Shown here one piece after another: positions 24,577 through 37,499 of a stretch of 64,000 nucleotides of DNA. The position numbers and the translations under genes were made by a program. The notes below the pieces were generated by a model that searched no databases, was not told the DNA's origin, and saw nothing but the letters and a program-made list of their open reading frames with translations. How positions within the stretch are numbered: position 1 is the stretch's first letter; every line of letters starts with the position of its first letter. This DNA comes from Metellina segmentata (lineage: Eukaryota > Arthropoda > Arachnida > Araneae > Tetragnathidae). The stretch spans positions 1 through 64,000 of the forward strand of contig CANAIC010000119.1 in the NCBI GenBank assembly GCA_947359465.1, in the 5' to 3' direction.

Positions 24577-26505
24577 TCAATCCAAATCAAATGGGATTAA
24601 ACTTGACATTTGCAAAATGAGTTGATTGATCATTGCATCTTTTTCTGTAATTATGGCATTTTTTTCCCTGATAGTGTGTCGCTCTTTTTCAATCATTGCA
24701 TCTTTTTCCCTGATAGTGTGTCGTTCTTTTTCAATCACGGCAGTCAATTCCGTTCGAACACGATCAACGGCCGTCAAAATCTCCTGTTGTTTTTTACCAA
24801 ATCGAAAGGGTTCTCGAAGCACCAGGTCCATCAGTGCATTACCCAAAGTTAATTGCCGGTGCGTCCAGTCGTGCATTGTCATATCCCATACAGACTCGGT
24901 GGGTGACAGTACAACAGGCACAATCCATTCATTCAAATAAATATATTCGTTGAATGGAATGATACTGTTGCTGCACGCATCGGATTGAAAACTGTTTTCC
25001 AAATCCAACTGCTTGTCGCGTTGAAGGGGAATCACATGTCTGCGCAGGGAATCGATATTCTCATAGGTGGTATACCATCCATCCCCACTTTTATTCTCCA
25101 CCAGGATCTCATTCAAGGGGGCACTATTCTTGTGTCTAAAATCCATATACTCCTTTAAACCGTTTCGGTAACTGAGGGATAACATGAGAGCTGCGTGCTG
25201 GGGTATGGTTCGATTCAAATAAAAGTGATGACTACCCCTTTTCTGGCGACCACTTTTAAATTTTTTCATGCCTAAATAATCATCCTCACGACCTTCCCGT
25301 TCCTCGTTTACTTTTTGCAAAGCAATTTCAGTCCAGTTACATTGGGATCGAAAATCACTCACATAACACATGACATTGATCAAATGTTGAGTGGATTTAA
25401 TATGTTTCATTAATTTACAGGGCGTATTTTTTTGTACGCGAATGCCCTCTGCCATTTTCACCTTGTACCAACAACTTTTAAATGCGTCCTTGTCTTCGAA
25501 ACGCAGCACACAAATCATATGTTTGTGGAGCTTATACATGGGATCTGTGTTGGGCAAACCATCGCACACGCACCAGTACGGTAGAAAGAATATTTTATCC
25601 TTTAGAGTCTCCATGCGCATGAAATTTTGCATGGCTCCCGCTCGCACCATTACGTGATACCACAATAGTTTCGTATGGGCCGCGTGGTGCAAAGCGACCC
25701 AGCGCCAATCCATATGCAAACTGGTACAAAATTCCAACGCATTATTGTTGGACAGAAAGGGTACGTGGGACAAGACCGTGTCGAAACTGGATGCGATCGA
25801 CTCGTCATACAATTCAGGAACCTCCTGGCAAGACAGTTTGGTACCGTTGAAATGCGGATGCTCGATCCAATGCGTACACTCTTCACAGTTCCAATACTCA
25901 AACAGTTGTTGAGGCGGGTTGGTGAGTGCAGACCATTTCCTTTTTTTGGTTTCATGTTCAGCCAAATACCGCTCTTTGCGTTTGCGATCGTCCAACGCAC
26001 ACTTTTCCGCATCTCGTTTGGTTTTCAAACAATCGTACCGGTGTCGAGAATGATCCAGACCGTCACCACGTATCCAGGAAAAATCGAGGCACCAAGGACA
26101 TTTGTACTGACAATCGATACGGTGCACTTGGAATAAATGACGGATCATTGCTTTCGGGACGATCTTTTCATTACAATGAATGCATGACACTGCAGTTTTA
26201 GTGCCTTGAATCAAATTGTAATATTGCTTCGAATACATATCTGAAGAACCGTGTGGAATGACCACACACTTCTCCACATTTCGTTTGGCTTTCAAACAAT
26301 CGTACCGGTGTCGAGAATGATCCTGACCGTCACCACGTATCCAGGAAAAATCGAGGCACCAAGGACACTTGAAGTTAGATTGAATATCGTGCACTTGCAA
26401 TAAATGCTGGATCATTAATTTCGGGACAATCTCTTCACTGCAATGAATGCATGACACTGCAGTTTTAGTGTCTTGGATCAAATTGTAATACTTTTTCAAA
26501 GACAT
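24577..26505 (-). CDS. Zinc-finger/coiled-coil protein of unknown function (family Z, intact copy)
   Basis: The protein is 642 aa with an uninterrupted frame. Residues 1-87 and 88-175 are two copies of a cysteine/histidine module: AVSCIHC, a pair of histidines, then C-PWC and RGDGQDHSRHRYDC, which could bind zinc. A long middle domain (about 190-560) contains CEECTHWIEH and further cysteines but is not recognised. The last 60 residues are a charged coiled coil built from IREKDAMIEKERH-type repeats. The gene is preceded by a TA run (26510-26566), as are its truncated relatives. Decayed copies lie at 33757-34960 and 37500-37760. The role and the viral or host origin are unknown. Preservation of the frame next to dead copies suggests selection or recent arrival. 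Confidence 0.75.
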   Translation of the reverse strand: MSLKKYYNLIQDTKTAVSCIHCSEEIVPKLMIQHLLQVHDIQSNFKCPWCLDFSWIRGDGQDHSRHRYDCLKAKRNVEKCVVIPHGSSDMYSKQYYNLIQGTKTAVSCIHCNEKIVPKAMIRHLFQVHRIDCQYKCPWCLDFSWIRGDGLDHSRHRYDCLKTKRDAEKCALDDRKRKERYLAEHETKKRKWSALTNPPQQLFEYWNCEECTHWIEHPHFNGTKLSCQEVPELYDESIASSFDTVLSHVPFLSNNNALEFCTSLHMDWRWVALHHAAHTKLLWYHVMVRAGAMQNFMRMETLKDKIFFLPYWCVCDGLPNTDPMYKLHKHMICVLRFEDKDAFKSCWYKVKMAEGIRVQKNTPCKLMKHIKSTQHLINVMCYVSDFRSQCNWTEIALQKVNEEREGREDDYLGMKKFKSGRQKRGSHHFYLNRTIPQHAALMLSLSYRNGLKEYMDFRHKNSAPLNEILVENKSGDGWYTTYENIDSLRRHVIPLQRDKQLDLENSFQSDACSNSIIPFNEYIYLNEWIVPVVLSPTESVWDMTMHDWTHRQLTLGNALMDLVLREPFRFGKKQQEILTAVDRVRTELTAVIEKERHTIREKDAMIEKERHTIREKNAIITEKDAMINQLILQMSSLIPFDLD

Positions 26506-26506
26506 A

Positions 26507-26509
<3 letters not shown>

Positions 26510-26566
<57 letters not shown>
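26510..26566. repeat. TA microsatellite in the 5' region of the family Z gene
   Basis: A TA run directly upstream of the start codon at 26505 on the minus strand. Confidence 0.85.
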
Positions 26567-26568
<2 letters not shown>

Positions 26569-26990
26569 CCTTTGACCTTTGAACTGACTGGAATGAACTT
26601 CTGAAATTACCTACTGAAAAAGGCTGTAAGGTTGTGTAAAGAATTAAGAATGCAACGTTCTCTCAGAAATCAAAATCATAAACTGAAAACATTTGTAACA
26701 AAACTTTTTTATACGATCAAATGTTTTCGATATCATCCAATCAAAAACGAATGCAACGTTTTCTCAGAAATCAACTGAAAACCTTTGTAACAAAATTTTT
26801 TATGCGATCCAATATATCGATATCATTAAGAATGCAACGTTCTCTCAAATCTAGTTTTATGCGAGAGAGAGAGAGACAGTCAAAAATCCTAAAGAATGCA
26901 AGGTTCTCTCAAATCTAGTTTTATGCGAGAGAGAGACAGTCAAAAAACAAAAATGTTCTGGAGCAGCACCCCCTTTTATATCCCCGCAGG

Positions 26991-27070
<80 letters not shown>
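26991..27070. repeat. Poly(A) tract, A only
   Basis: 80 A residues without the paired T run seen in most later tracts. Confidence 0.95.
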
Positions 27071-27073
<3 letters not shown>

Positions 27074-28386
27074 AGAAAAAAATTTAGAAAAAAATAATCA
27101 CCTGATTGGTTAAAACGGATGGGATATAAAAGGGTCACCGTTTTCAATACCACGCCATTTCTCTCACGATTGGAATGGTGCATGTTAAATCTGTCGTGGC
27201 AGCAACAACAAAAAAAAGTTTTCAGTCACCCAATTGAATTTAGATTTTTTAAGTATACATTCAAGTGAAGAAATGAATTTTTAAAGCAAAATCTATAAAT
27301 GTCAGTTCAAAGTCGATGGATAGATGGCAGCACGAAATGGGTAGATTTTGGTCTACTTTTCCCAAGTCCCAACGATATTTTAAAAAATTCATATAAAATC
27401 AGGAAATGTGCACAAAAATATGAAATTAATTGCAGTAACAAGGCGTAATTGTAGTGTTCATTTTGGAGTGGTTTCGTATTTTTAAAACAATTTAAAATTT
27501 TTAAGATTTATCAGCTTTCACGTAGCACGATATTGCAAACAGAAATGTTAAAGTAGAAATGAACGAAGAAATGACGAAAAACGTTTATTTAAAACACAAT
27601 CTATAAAATTTATTTTTTCAATTAACAAGAGCCTTTTTCATTGTTTTGCGTGTGGGCGTCGTTAAAAAGCAACACGCGAAAATCGTGGGATTAAACTCGA
27701 ACCCCGAAATCCTGAAAACGTTTATTTAAATACAAAACAACATTACCAAACGTTTCGTTTTCAATTAATTTGAGTATATTTTCGCTAAACAAGGGCCAAA
27801 TTAACTGTTTGCGCGTGGTTTTAAAGCGTATGTTTTCCTCAAGTGGAAATCAAGATTGGTGTTTTTTTTTGCAAACCATCATCCACACAATTTGAACATC
27901 AAAAAACATTACCAAACGTTTCATTTTCAATTAATTTGAGTATATTTTAACGTTTGCGCGTGGTTTTAAAGCCCATTTCGTATGTTTTTCCGTAAGTGAA
28001 CGCGCGAAATCAAGAATGGCGTTTTCCAATCATCATCTTTTAAACAACACGATTCGTTCATTTCAACATCAAAAAACATTGTCAAACGTTACATTTCCAA
28101 TCAATTAGAGTCTATTTTATCATTTGCGCGTAGTCTTGTAGCCTATTTCGGACGAAAAAAGTCATAGTTGTTAACTATATATACATTTCAAACGGCATTC
28201 ATTACAACTGAACGGTGGCTCCATGGCGTAGGCACCTGGTTTTTTTCGCCAACAGTGGAGCGGTAGATGGTAGGATCGAACCCGGCCAAGGGTGGATATT
28301 AAAAAATTGTTTTTAACAAAGTTAAAATGGCAGAATTAAAAAAATAACCTCTGAGGGTATTAAAATCTCAAGTATATATAATGAGG

Positions 28387-28452
<66 letters not shown>
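28387..28452. repeat. Poly(A) tract, A only
   Basis: 66 A residues, ending 30 bases before the regulatory repeats of the hairpin locus. Confidence 0.95.
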
Positions 28453-28454
<2 letters not shown>

Positions 28455-28481
28455 TCCCCGCGTTCCAAAAACAACTTTTTG

Positions 28482-28628
28482 AAGGATATTGCCTTATATG
28501 GTCACAACGCTTCGACCGCGTGCTAAAAAATAACTTTTTTCAAGGATATTGCCTTATATGGTCACAACGCTTCGACCTGCTTTTTCCTGCGATCCTATTG
28601 GCTCAAACTTTGCAGCGGTGGGTATAAG
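28482..28628 (+). promoter_or_regulatory. Enhancer/promoter with two CArG boxes, inverted CCAAT and TATA box
   Basis: A direct repeat contains AAGGATATTGCCTTATATGG followed by TCACAACGCTTCGACC, at 28482-28518 and 28542-28577. Each copy has a perfect CArG box CCTTATATGG (28492-28501 and 28552-28561), the consensus site of serum response factor. CCTATTGGCT (28589-28598) is an inverted CCAAT box and GGGTATAAGAAG (28620-28631) a TATA box. A related set of motifs lies between the divergent genes at 39259-39701. Transcription should start near 28650, just before a splice donor at 28664. Confidence 0.6.
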
Positions 28629-28650
28629 AAGCGATGCGATCCGCCATTCT

Positions 28651-29772
28651 ATCGGACTCATTGGTAAGTAAACTCTTGTTGCTTTTGCTGCTTCTCGCTG
28701 CTTGTTGTCCTGTTCCTGCTCTCTTTTCCCCCGGTTCGGTGGAATTGGGGAAAAGAGCAGAAACAGTTGCTCTGTGTGTGTGTATGCTTTTTTTTGGCGC
28801 ATGTGGTGTCATCCTGCACCTTCGCAATTCCAGTCAATTTCCCCGAAAAACATGTCCCTCCTGCAGGGCTAGTAAGGGAATCGTACTGGGTCTTTGTGGA
28901 GTGTGTGGGGATTTATGCAAAGGACTGAGCCGGCCAGACCTCTGCATAAAGACACGCTTTTTATTTTTTTTTCGCTTTTGTTGTCATGTCCCTCCCCGAG
29001 TCCCGAAGCAAGAAGACGCAATCGATAACCCATGCTGTTTGACCCCGTGTATGGCTATACATGGATGCACAGCATGGGTTGAGGATCCTGTACCCCCTTT
29101 TTGGGGAGTATGGATGCCTGTTTCTTTATTGAAACAGATGCGCGTTTCGAGAATTTTTTTCTCGTTGCGCTTGCTCGTTTCGAAAAAAAACCTTGTGTTT
29201 TTTTTCGATTACGGATGCCTGATACGACGTATGTCGTTCAGATGCTCGTTCTTTTTATAAAGGACGGATGGATACCTTTGTACCCAAGACTTTGGTCCTG
29301 ATGACGGATTTCTGTTTCTCGAGGGATCATGACATTGGAGGCCTGCACGGTAAAACGTGGAGTTGCCTGTATCTGGGGAAGCCTCTTGGTGCACCCGGGA
29401 AGGATGCCTGTTTCTCCTGAAACGGATGCCCATCATCGAGAAAATATCTCTCGTGTTGGATGCCTACAACCAGGCTTCAAAAACCTGGGGGTAGGTTTTT
29501 TTCCCCTACAGGTGGCGAGTGAATTGAATTTTTTTTGTTCATTCACACGGCTCGGTGGTGAAGTGAATTCTTTTTTTGTTCCTTCACACGGCCGCAAGAA
29601 GAAGAGGATGATCCAGTGGTGGTGAATTGAATTTTTTTGTTCATTCACAAACCAGAGTGTGAATTGAATTTTTGTTCATTCACAAGCCGAACGAGGTAAG
29701 TATAATGTTTTTTTACAGGTTATCCTGGTGAATTGAATTATTGTTCATTCACGAACAGATCCAGTGGTGGTG
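28651..29772 (+). ncRNA. Hairpin-rich spliced unit, copy 1 of 3 (1122 bp)
   Basis: The unit opens with ATCGGACTCATTG followed by donor GTAAGT at 28664. An acceptor TTTTTTTCCCCTACAG ends at 29511, defining an 848-nt intron. Then come an exon to donor GAACGAG/GTAAGT (29696), a 23-nt interval ending TTTTTTTACAG (29718), and an exon that runs into the next copy. The intron is a chain of stem-loops, among them 28712-28764 (arms with CTGCTCT and TTTTCCCC), 28912-28950 (TTTATGCA/TGCATAAA), 29027-29080 (AACCCATGCTGT/ACAGCATGGGTT), 29085-29114 and 29114-29141. Frames such as 28634-29260 ignore the splice donor and repeat unchanged in each copy, so I read the locus as non-coding RNA. Confidence 0.55.
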
Positions 29773-30894
29773 ATCGGACTCATTGGTAAGTAAACTCTTG
29801 TTGCTTTTGCTGCTTCTCGCTGCTTGTTGTCCTGTTCCTGCTCTCTTTTCCCCCGGTTCGGTGGAATTGGGGAAAAGAGCAGAAACAGTTGCTCTGTGTG
29901 TGTGTATGCTTTTTTTTGGCGCATGTGGTGTCATCCTGCACCTTCGCAATTCCAGTCAATTTCCCCGAAAAACATGTCCCTCCTGCAGGGCTAGTAAGGG
30001 AATCGTACTGGGTCTTTGTGGAGTGTGTGGGGATTTATGCAAAGGACTGAGCCGGCCAGACCTCTGCATAAAGACACGCTTTTTATTTTTTTTTCGCTTT
30101 TGTTGTCATGTCCCTCCCCGAGTCCCGAAGCAAGAAGACGCAATCGATAACCCATGCTGTTTGACCCCGTGTATGGCTATACATGGATGCACAGCATGGG
30201 TTGAGGATCCTGTACCCCCTTTTTGGGGAGTATGGATGCCTGTTTCTTTATTGAAACAGATGCGCGTTTCGAGAATTTTTTTCTCGTTGCGCTTGCTCGT
30301 TTCGAAAAAAAACCTTGTGTTTTTTTTCGATTACGGATGCCTGATACGACGTATGTCGTTCAGATGCTCGTTCTTTTTATAAAGGACGGATGGATACCTT
30401 TGTACCCAAGACTTTGGTCCTGATGACGGATTTCTGTTTCTCGAGGGATCATGACATTGGAGGCCTGCACGGTAAAACGTGGAGTTGCCTGTATCTGGGG
30501 AAGCCTCTTGGTGCACCCGGGAAGGATGCCTGTTTCTCCTGAAACGGATGCCCATCATCGAGAAAATATCTCTCGTGTTGGATGCCTACAACCAGGCTTC
30601 AAAAACCTGGGGGTAGGTTTTTTTCCCCTACAGGTGGCGAGTGAATTGAATTTTTTTTGTTCATTCACACGGCTCGGTGGTGAAGTGAATTCTTTTTTTG
30701 TTCCTTCACACGGCCGCAAGAAGAAGAGGATGATCCAGTGGTGGTGAATTGAATTTTTTTGTTCATTCACAAACCAGAGTGTGAATTGAATTTTTGTTCA
30801 TTCACAAGCCGAACGAGGTAAGTATAATGTTTTTTTACAGGTTATCCTGGTGAATTGAATTATTGTTCATTCACGAACAGATCCAGTGGTGGTG
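29773..30894 (+). ncRNA. Hairpin-rich spliced unit, copy 2 of 3
   Basis: Appears identical to copy 1 over its length. The exon before the large intron runs 29719-29785, so an acceptor, a 67-nt exon and a donor link copy 1 to copy 2 in one splicing register. The predicted intron is 29786-30633. Confidence 0.55.
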
Positions 30895-32015
30895 ATCGGA
30901 CTCATTGGTAAGTAAACTCTTGTTGCTTTTGCTGCTTCTCGCTGCTTGTTGTCCTGTTCCTGCTCTCTTTTCCCCCGGTTCGGTGGAATTGGGGAAAAGA
31001 GCAGAAACAGTTGCTCTGTGTGTGTGTATGCTTTTTTTTGGCGCATGTGGTGTCATCCTGCACCTTCGCAATTCCAGTCAATTTCCCCGAAAAACATGTC
31101 CCTCCTGCAGGGCTAGTAAGGGAATCGTACTGGGTCTTTGTGGAGTGTGTGGGGATTTATGCAAAGGACTGAGCCGGCCAGACCTCTGCATAAAGACACG
31201 CTTTTTATTTTTTTTTCGCTTTTGTTGTCATGTCCCTCCCCGAGTCCCGAAGCAAGAAGACGCAATCGATAACCCATGCTGTTTGACCCCGTGTATGGCT
31301 ATACATGGATGCACAGCATGGGTTGAGGATCCTGTACCCCCTTTTTGGGGAGTATGGATGCCTGTTTCTTTATTGAAACAGATGCGCGTTTCGAGAATTT
31401 TTTTCTCGTTGCGCTTGCTCGTTTCGAAAAAAAACCTTGTGTTTTTTTTCGATTACGGATGCCTGATACGACGTATGTCGTTCAGATGCTCGTTCTTTTT
31501 ATAAAGGACGGATGGATACCTTTGTACCCAAGACTTTGGTCCTGATGACGGATTTCTGTTTCTCGAGGGATCATGACATTGGAGGCCTGCACGGTAAAAC
31601 GTGGAGTTGCCTGTATCTGGGGAAGCCTCTTGGTGCACCCGGGAAGGATGCCTGTTTCTCCTGAAACGGATGCCCATCATCGAGAAAATATCTCTCGTGT
31701 TGGATGCCTACAACCAGGCTTCAAAAACCTGGGGGTAGGTTTTTTTCCCCTACAGGTGGCGAGTGAATTGAATTTTTTTTGTTCATTCACACGGCTCGGT
31801 GGTGAAGTGAATTCTTTTTTTGTTCCTTCACACGGCCGCAAGAAGAAGAGGATGATCCAGTGGTGGTGAATTGAATTTTTTTGTTCATTCACAAACCAGA
31901 GTGTGAATTGAATTTTTGTTCATTCACAAGCCGAACGAGGTAAGTATAATGTTTTTTTACAGGTTATCCTGGTGAATTGAATTATTGTTCATTCACGAAC
32001 AGATCCAGTGGTGGT
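30895..32015 (+). ncRNA. Hairpin-rich spliced unit, copy 3 of 3
   Basis: Same structure. The predicted intron is 30908-31755. At its end the sequence passes into the shorter exon repeats instead of a fourth copy. Confidence 0.55.
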
Positions 32016-32740
32016 GAAGAAGAAGATGATGATCCAGTGGTGGTGAATTGAATTTTTTTGTTCATTCACAAACCAGAGTGTGAATTGAATTTTTGTTCAT
32101 TCACAAGCCGAACGAGGTAAGTATAATGTTTTTTTACAGGTTATCCTGGTGAATTGAATTATTGTTCATTCACGAACAGATCCAGTGGTGGTGAAGAAGA
32201 AGATGATGATCCAGTGGTGGTGAATTGAATTTTTTTGTTCATTCACAAACCAGAGTGTGAATTGAATTTTTGTTCATTCACAAACCGAACGAGGTAAGTA
32301 TAATGTTTTTTTACAGGTTATCCTGGTGAATTGAATTATTGTTCATTCACGAACAGATCCAGTGGTGGTGAAGATGAAGATGATGATCCAGTGGTGGTGA
32401 ATTGAATTTTTTGTTCATTCATTCACAAACCAGAGTGTGAATTGAATTTTTGTTCATTCACAAGCCGAACGAGGTAAGTATAATGTTTTTTTACAGGTTA
32501 TCCTGGTGAATTGAATTATTGTTCATTCACGAACAGATCCAGTGGTGGTGAAGATGAAGATGATCCAGTGGTGGTGAATTGAATTTTTGTTCATTCACAA
32601 GCCGAACGAGGTAAGTATAATTTTTTTTAATAGGTTCTCCTGGTGAATTGAATTATTGTTCATTCACGAGCAGATCCAGTGGTGGTGAATTGAATTTTTT
32701 TTGTTCATTCACAAGCCGAACGAGGTAAGTATTAGTTTTA
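32016..32740 (+). repeat. Tandem mini-exon repeats, about 177-bp units
   Basis: Four or five units contain GATCCAGTGGTGGTGAA, several GTGAATTGAA...TTCATTCAC stem-loops, and the pair GAACGAG/GTAAGTATAAT...TTTTTTTACAG/GTTATCC. The distance between donor and acceptor is only 23 nt, too short for a normal intron, so splicing probably uses one or the other of each pair. The exonic sequence has stops in every frame, so it is unlikely to code. Confidence 0.55.
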
Positions 32741-32789
32741 TTTTTTAAGAGTTTCATTTTTTTTATAATAGGTGTGATGTATAAAATGT

Positions 32790-33140
32790 AGTGTGCGTGT
32801 GTGTAGAAGGTGTTTAAGTGTATTATTGTTTAAGGATATTAGTGTTTAAGGTTTAGAGAATAAGGTTTAGTGTTTAAGGTTTAGAGTATAAGGTTTAGTG
32901 TATAAGGCTTAGAGTATAAGGTGTAGAGAATAAGGTTTAGTGTTTAAGGTGTAGAGTATAAGGTTTAGAGTATAAGGTTTAGAGTTTAAGGTTTAGAGTA
33001 TAAGGTTTAGTGTTTAAGGTGTAGAGTATATATAAGTTTTAGAGTATAAGGTTTAGTGTTTAAGGTTTAGAGTATAAGGTTTAGAGTATAAGGTTTAGTG
33101 TTTAAGGTTTAGAGTATAAGGTTATTAGAGTATAAGGTGT
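32790..33140 (+). repeat. Degenerate minisatellite (AAGGTTTAGAGTAT units)
   Basis: About 25 imperfect 14-base units alternate between AAGGTTTAGAGTAT and AAGGTTTAGTGTTT. The G/T-rich strand asymmetry recalls telomere-like repeats, but the unit matches no animal telomere motif I know. It marks the 3' end of the hairpin locus. Confidence 0.75.
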
Positions 33141-33149
33141 ATTTAAAAA

Positions 33150-33756
33150 CTTAAAAATCAACTCATCAAACTCATCTAAATTTTAAAAAAAACTAAACTA
33201 AAAATAATTCTAAATTAAACCAACTCATCCAAATAGAAAGGGATTTAATCCCGATGGGCATTCTTATTGATTTGTCCCTTTTTTGGGCTGTCTTTGAGAA
33301 TTGTCTTTCAGGATACGATTCCAGGTTTGGATGAGTATGTTTTGATCGACCACAAAGAAGGGTACGCATATTAAATGTAGGATTTTGACGGTAGGTTGTC
33401 TCCGAGTTTGTACCTGCAATAGAGTTTGTACCTGATATTTAGATCAAAGTGTGCTGAGTAATTTGATATTATTTTTTTTAGATCTCGTGAGATAAGTGTT
33501 TGATAATGCTAAGAGTAATTTTTAAGGCTCTCCAAAAATTTTTAAAAATTTTTCTAACGGATTATTATAGTACAGGAAAAAAAAAAATTGCCAGTAAAAC
33601 CTAAACATTTGATAACCTTTTCACAAAATCATGTATTTACATGTCATGGGGAACATCCTCCAAAAATTGATTTTTGGTAATCAACTGTGCACATCGCAAG
33701 TTTGACCCGACCCTCAGGTGCACTAAAGTAAACGTTTTCGTCAGGACCCTATAACC
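33150..33756. other. Intergenic stretch, nothing recognised
   Basis: AT-rich. Contains a short direct repeat GAGTTTGTACCTG. No coding frame of note. Confidence 0.5.
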
Positions 33757-34960
33757 ATGACAGCAAAAAAGTATGAAAATTTCATTCGAGACTGTAAATA
33801 TGCAGTTCCGTGTGTGAAATGTAACGAAAAGATTTTACCGAGAGGAATGATTCTACATTTTGGTGAGAAGCACGCTCTAAAATGTAACGGCAAGTGTCCT
33901 TGGTGCCTCGAGTTTTTTCTGGGTGCGGGGCGACGGCCAAGATCATTACCAACACCGGTATGATTGTTTGGAAATGAAACGCGATCGTGTGAAGCAGCAA
34001 TTGCAAGATACGAAACGAAAACAGAAGTATTTGAAGCAAAATGAAATAAAATGGACTATGAAACTGAATTTCGATTATGAAAACTGTATTCAAAATCCAC
34101 ATGTCAATATAAAAAAATATGACGAGGAAAAGCCAGAATTGTATGTAGATACAAGTACACTTTTTACGAATCCGTTACCCATTCAGTCGGGTTTCTTGCA
34201 AAATGCCTTGGAATTCGATCCGAGATTGAATATCGAATGGCAATAAGTCGTGTTGCACCATGTAGGTCAAACGCGACTGGTATGGTTTCACCTGATGGTA
34301 CGAGCTGGAGCCATCCAGAGTTTTATGCGGATGCGTGAGAATCTTTTGGATAAAGTATTCTTCCGTATTGGTGTGTGTGCGATGGATTACCTAACGAGGA
34401 TCCCATGTACAGAGTCCATAAACATATGATTTGTTATATGCCTTTAGAGCATACAAAAGAATTTAAAAGTCATTGGTCCAAAGTCAAAATGGAGGCCGGA
34501 ATGGTCGTACAAAGAAAGATACCCTGCAAAATCCTCGTAAGCATCGAGTCGACGCAGCATTTGATCAATGCCATGCGGTATGTGAGTGACGTGAAATCGC
34601 AATGCAATTGGAATGATGAAATGGCATTGGGCCGTGAAGAAAAAGAAGGAGCCCTTTCGATTTGGTAAAAAGCAGCAAGAAATTTTGACTGCGGTAGAAC
34701 GGGTTCGTACCGAATTAGGGGCGAAACTAGATGCTATTATGGAAGAAGATCGACACATTATTAAGGAAAAAGATGCAATTATTATGGAAAAAGACAATAT
34801 TATCATGGAAAAAGACAATATCATTGAAAGAGAACGACAAGTAATTATGGAAAAAGATAATATTATAGCACATGTTCGAATAGAATTGATGAGAAAGTTT
34901 GAAGAAAAAGACAAAAAAATAATTTTGGACTTGATGCCATCATTGAACATGCTTGGATAA
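33757..34960 (+). pseudogene. Decayed second copy of the family Z zinc-finger/coiled-coil gene
   Basis: Four frame segments align in order with the intact gene at 24577-26505. They are CVKCNEKILPRGMILHFGEK with CPWCLEF (33757-33925), RGDGQDHYQHRYDCLEMKRD (33923-34246, ended by a stop), CDGLPNEDPMYRVHKHMIC (34375-34610), and the C-terminal EPFRFGKKQQEILTAVERVR with the coiled coil (to 34960). There are at least two frame changes and one stop. About 130 codons of the middle domain are missing between the third and fourth segments. It retains only one zinc-finger module. Confidence 0.8.
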
Positions 34961-35026
34961 GTATTAAAATTTCCCCCACATCGTTGGCACTACCCAAAAT
35001 TATTTATCATGGTATGTTTGATGAAG

Positions 35027-35161
<135 letters not shown>

Positions 35162-35310
35162 GGATTGGGTATATCTTGAAGATTCTCAATTGATAATCAA
35201 ATGCTCTCAGCTCTTTGGACCAGCACATCCTTTTCTTGTTTCGACAAACGACCCTACCACGAGCTTAGTACGCACAAGGACATTCAAGTTGCTCCCGCCT
35301 TACCTCAGAC

Positions 35311-35949
35311 ATGATTCAACTGATAGATATTCAAGCATCTTACGTGGGTATCGGGAAGACACACTTCGCCAAGAGTCTAGGTTATGCCTGGGTGGACGAT
35401 TGCCTCTCTTTGGTAGAGACTTTATTGGACGAGTCTCTTGTCACGGATACAATGATCAAACTTTATTTAGTATTGGAAAATTACGTGGCCAAAATTGAGC
35501 AAGTGATTCAAAAGGCGGACAACAAGGAGAAAATGATCATCGTCTCTTCTCGTAACCCTCTCATCTCTGCCTTTCAATTTCAAGAGGGTTTGACGATGAC
35601 AGAGATGACTCGCCTAGCAAAATATTACGAGGAACGATTGAGGCGTATCGGAGTTGGCGAAGTGCACTTGCTAGACTATGGGGACTCAATTACCTTTAGT
35701 GAGTATTCTAGAAAGATGGGATATCTGCGAATGTTGGAAAGAGGACGCACCTTTGAAATTGAAAAATATCCCGACGAAAAAATATATGTTGATTTCTTCA
35801 AAAAGGCAGAGGAAATGAAGCACCAGTGGTTGCCAGAAGTGATACCATTAATAATTTCGTACCACGCAATGCCTTTTATGGGGTTTGAAAAGTCTGACAG
35901 AGATGTTATAAATGCGTTCCTTGAGAACTTGGAAGAGTACACTTGGTAA
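35311..35949 (+). CDS. Deoxynucleoside (thymidine) kinase-like protein
   Basis: The protein is 212 aa, starting at the first ATG in frame. A P-loop near residues 10-17 reads YVGIGKTH, a variant of GxxxxGKT. SSRNPLISAFQFQEGLTMTE corresponds to the ERS-type substrate motif and following helix of the deoxynucleoside kinase/herpes TK fold. RMLERGRTFEI matches the arginine-rich lid (RxxxRxRxxE). Such enzymes phosphorylate deoxynucleosides for DNA synthesis and are frequent in large DNA viruses. The usual first glycine of the P-loop is not conserved, so activity is likely but not assured. It stands alone between A(n)T(n) tracts with no obvious TATA box. Confidence 0.75.
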   Translation: MIQLIDIQASYVGIGKTHFAKSLGYAWVDDCLSLVETLLDESLVTDTMIKLYLVLENYVAKIEQVIQKADNKEKMIIVSSRNPLISAFQFQEGLTMTEMTRLAKYYEERLRRIGVGEVHLLDYGDSITFSEYSRKMGYLRMLERGRTFEIEKYPDEKIYVDFFKKAEEMKHQWLPEVIPLIISYHAMPFMGFEKSDRDVINAFLENLEEYTW

Positions 35950-35967
35950 AAAAAATGTTAAGATTTG

Positions 35968-37334
<1,367 letters not shown>

Positions 37335-37499
37335 ATTTTTTTGGTGAGTGTGTATACAGCTTGAGAATTACATTTGTAGATTCAGTACCAACATTTAATA
37401 ATAACTATTCAACCACGCTAAATTAAATAAATACCACCATCTACTGTTGGCTCGATAAGTCTCCCCCATGTCCTGTCGTGTCAGGACACATCCCGAAAG

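Larger units (their letters stand above)
26570..28480. other. Intergenic stretch without a recognised gene
   Basis: It contains repeated GCAACGTTCTCTCA modules (26650-26920). An isolated TATA box with CGTTTTCAATACCACGCCAT downstream lies at 27122-27165, followed by GGTGCATGTTAAATCTGTCG. Further on there are three diverged copies of a stretch with ACATTACCAAACGTTTC and GCGCGTGGTTTTAAAGC (27740-28140). No credible coding frame is seen. Confidence 0.5.

Noticed and set aside
28200..28290. tRNA-like words (GGATCGAACCCGGCC)
   Set aside because: A T-arm-like word is present on one strand but the rest of the cloverleaf cannot be formed.
28634..29260. A 208-aa frame with a leucine-rich, signal-peptide-like start, repeated with minor change at 29783 and 30905
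   Set aside because: It runs across a strong splice donor (28664) and hairpin stems, and the identical frames in three DNA copies need no selection. I favour non-coding RNA.
32790..33140. Telomeric repeat array
   Set aside because: The AAGGTTTAGAGTAT unit differs from TTAGG and TTAGGG, and its units are degenerate and internal.
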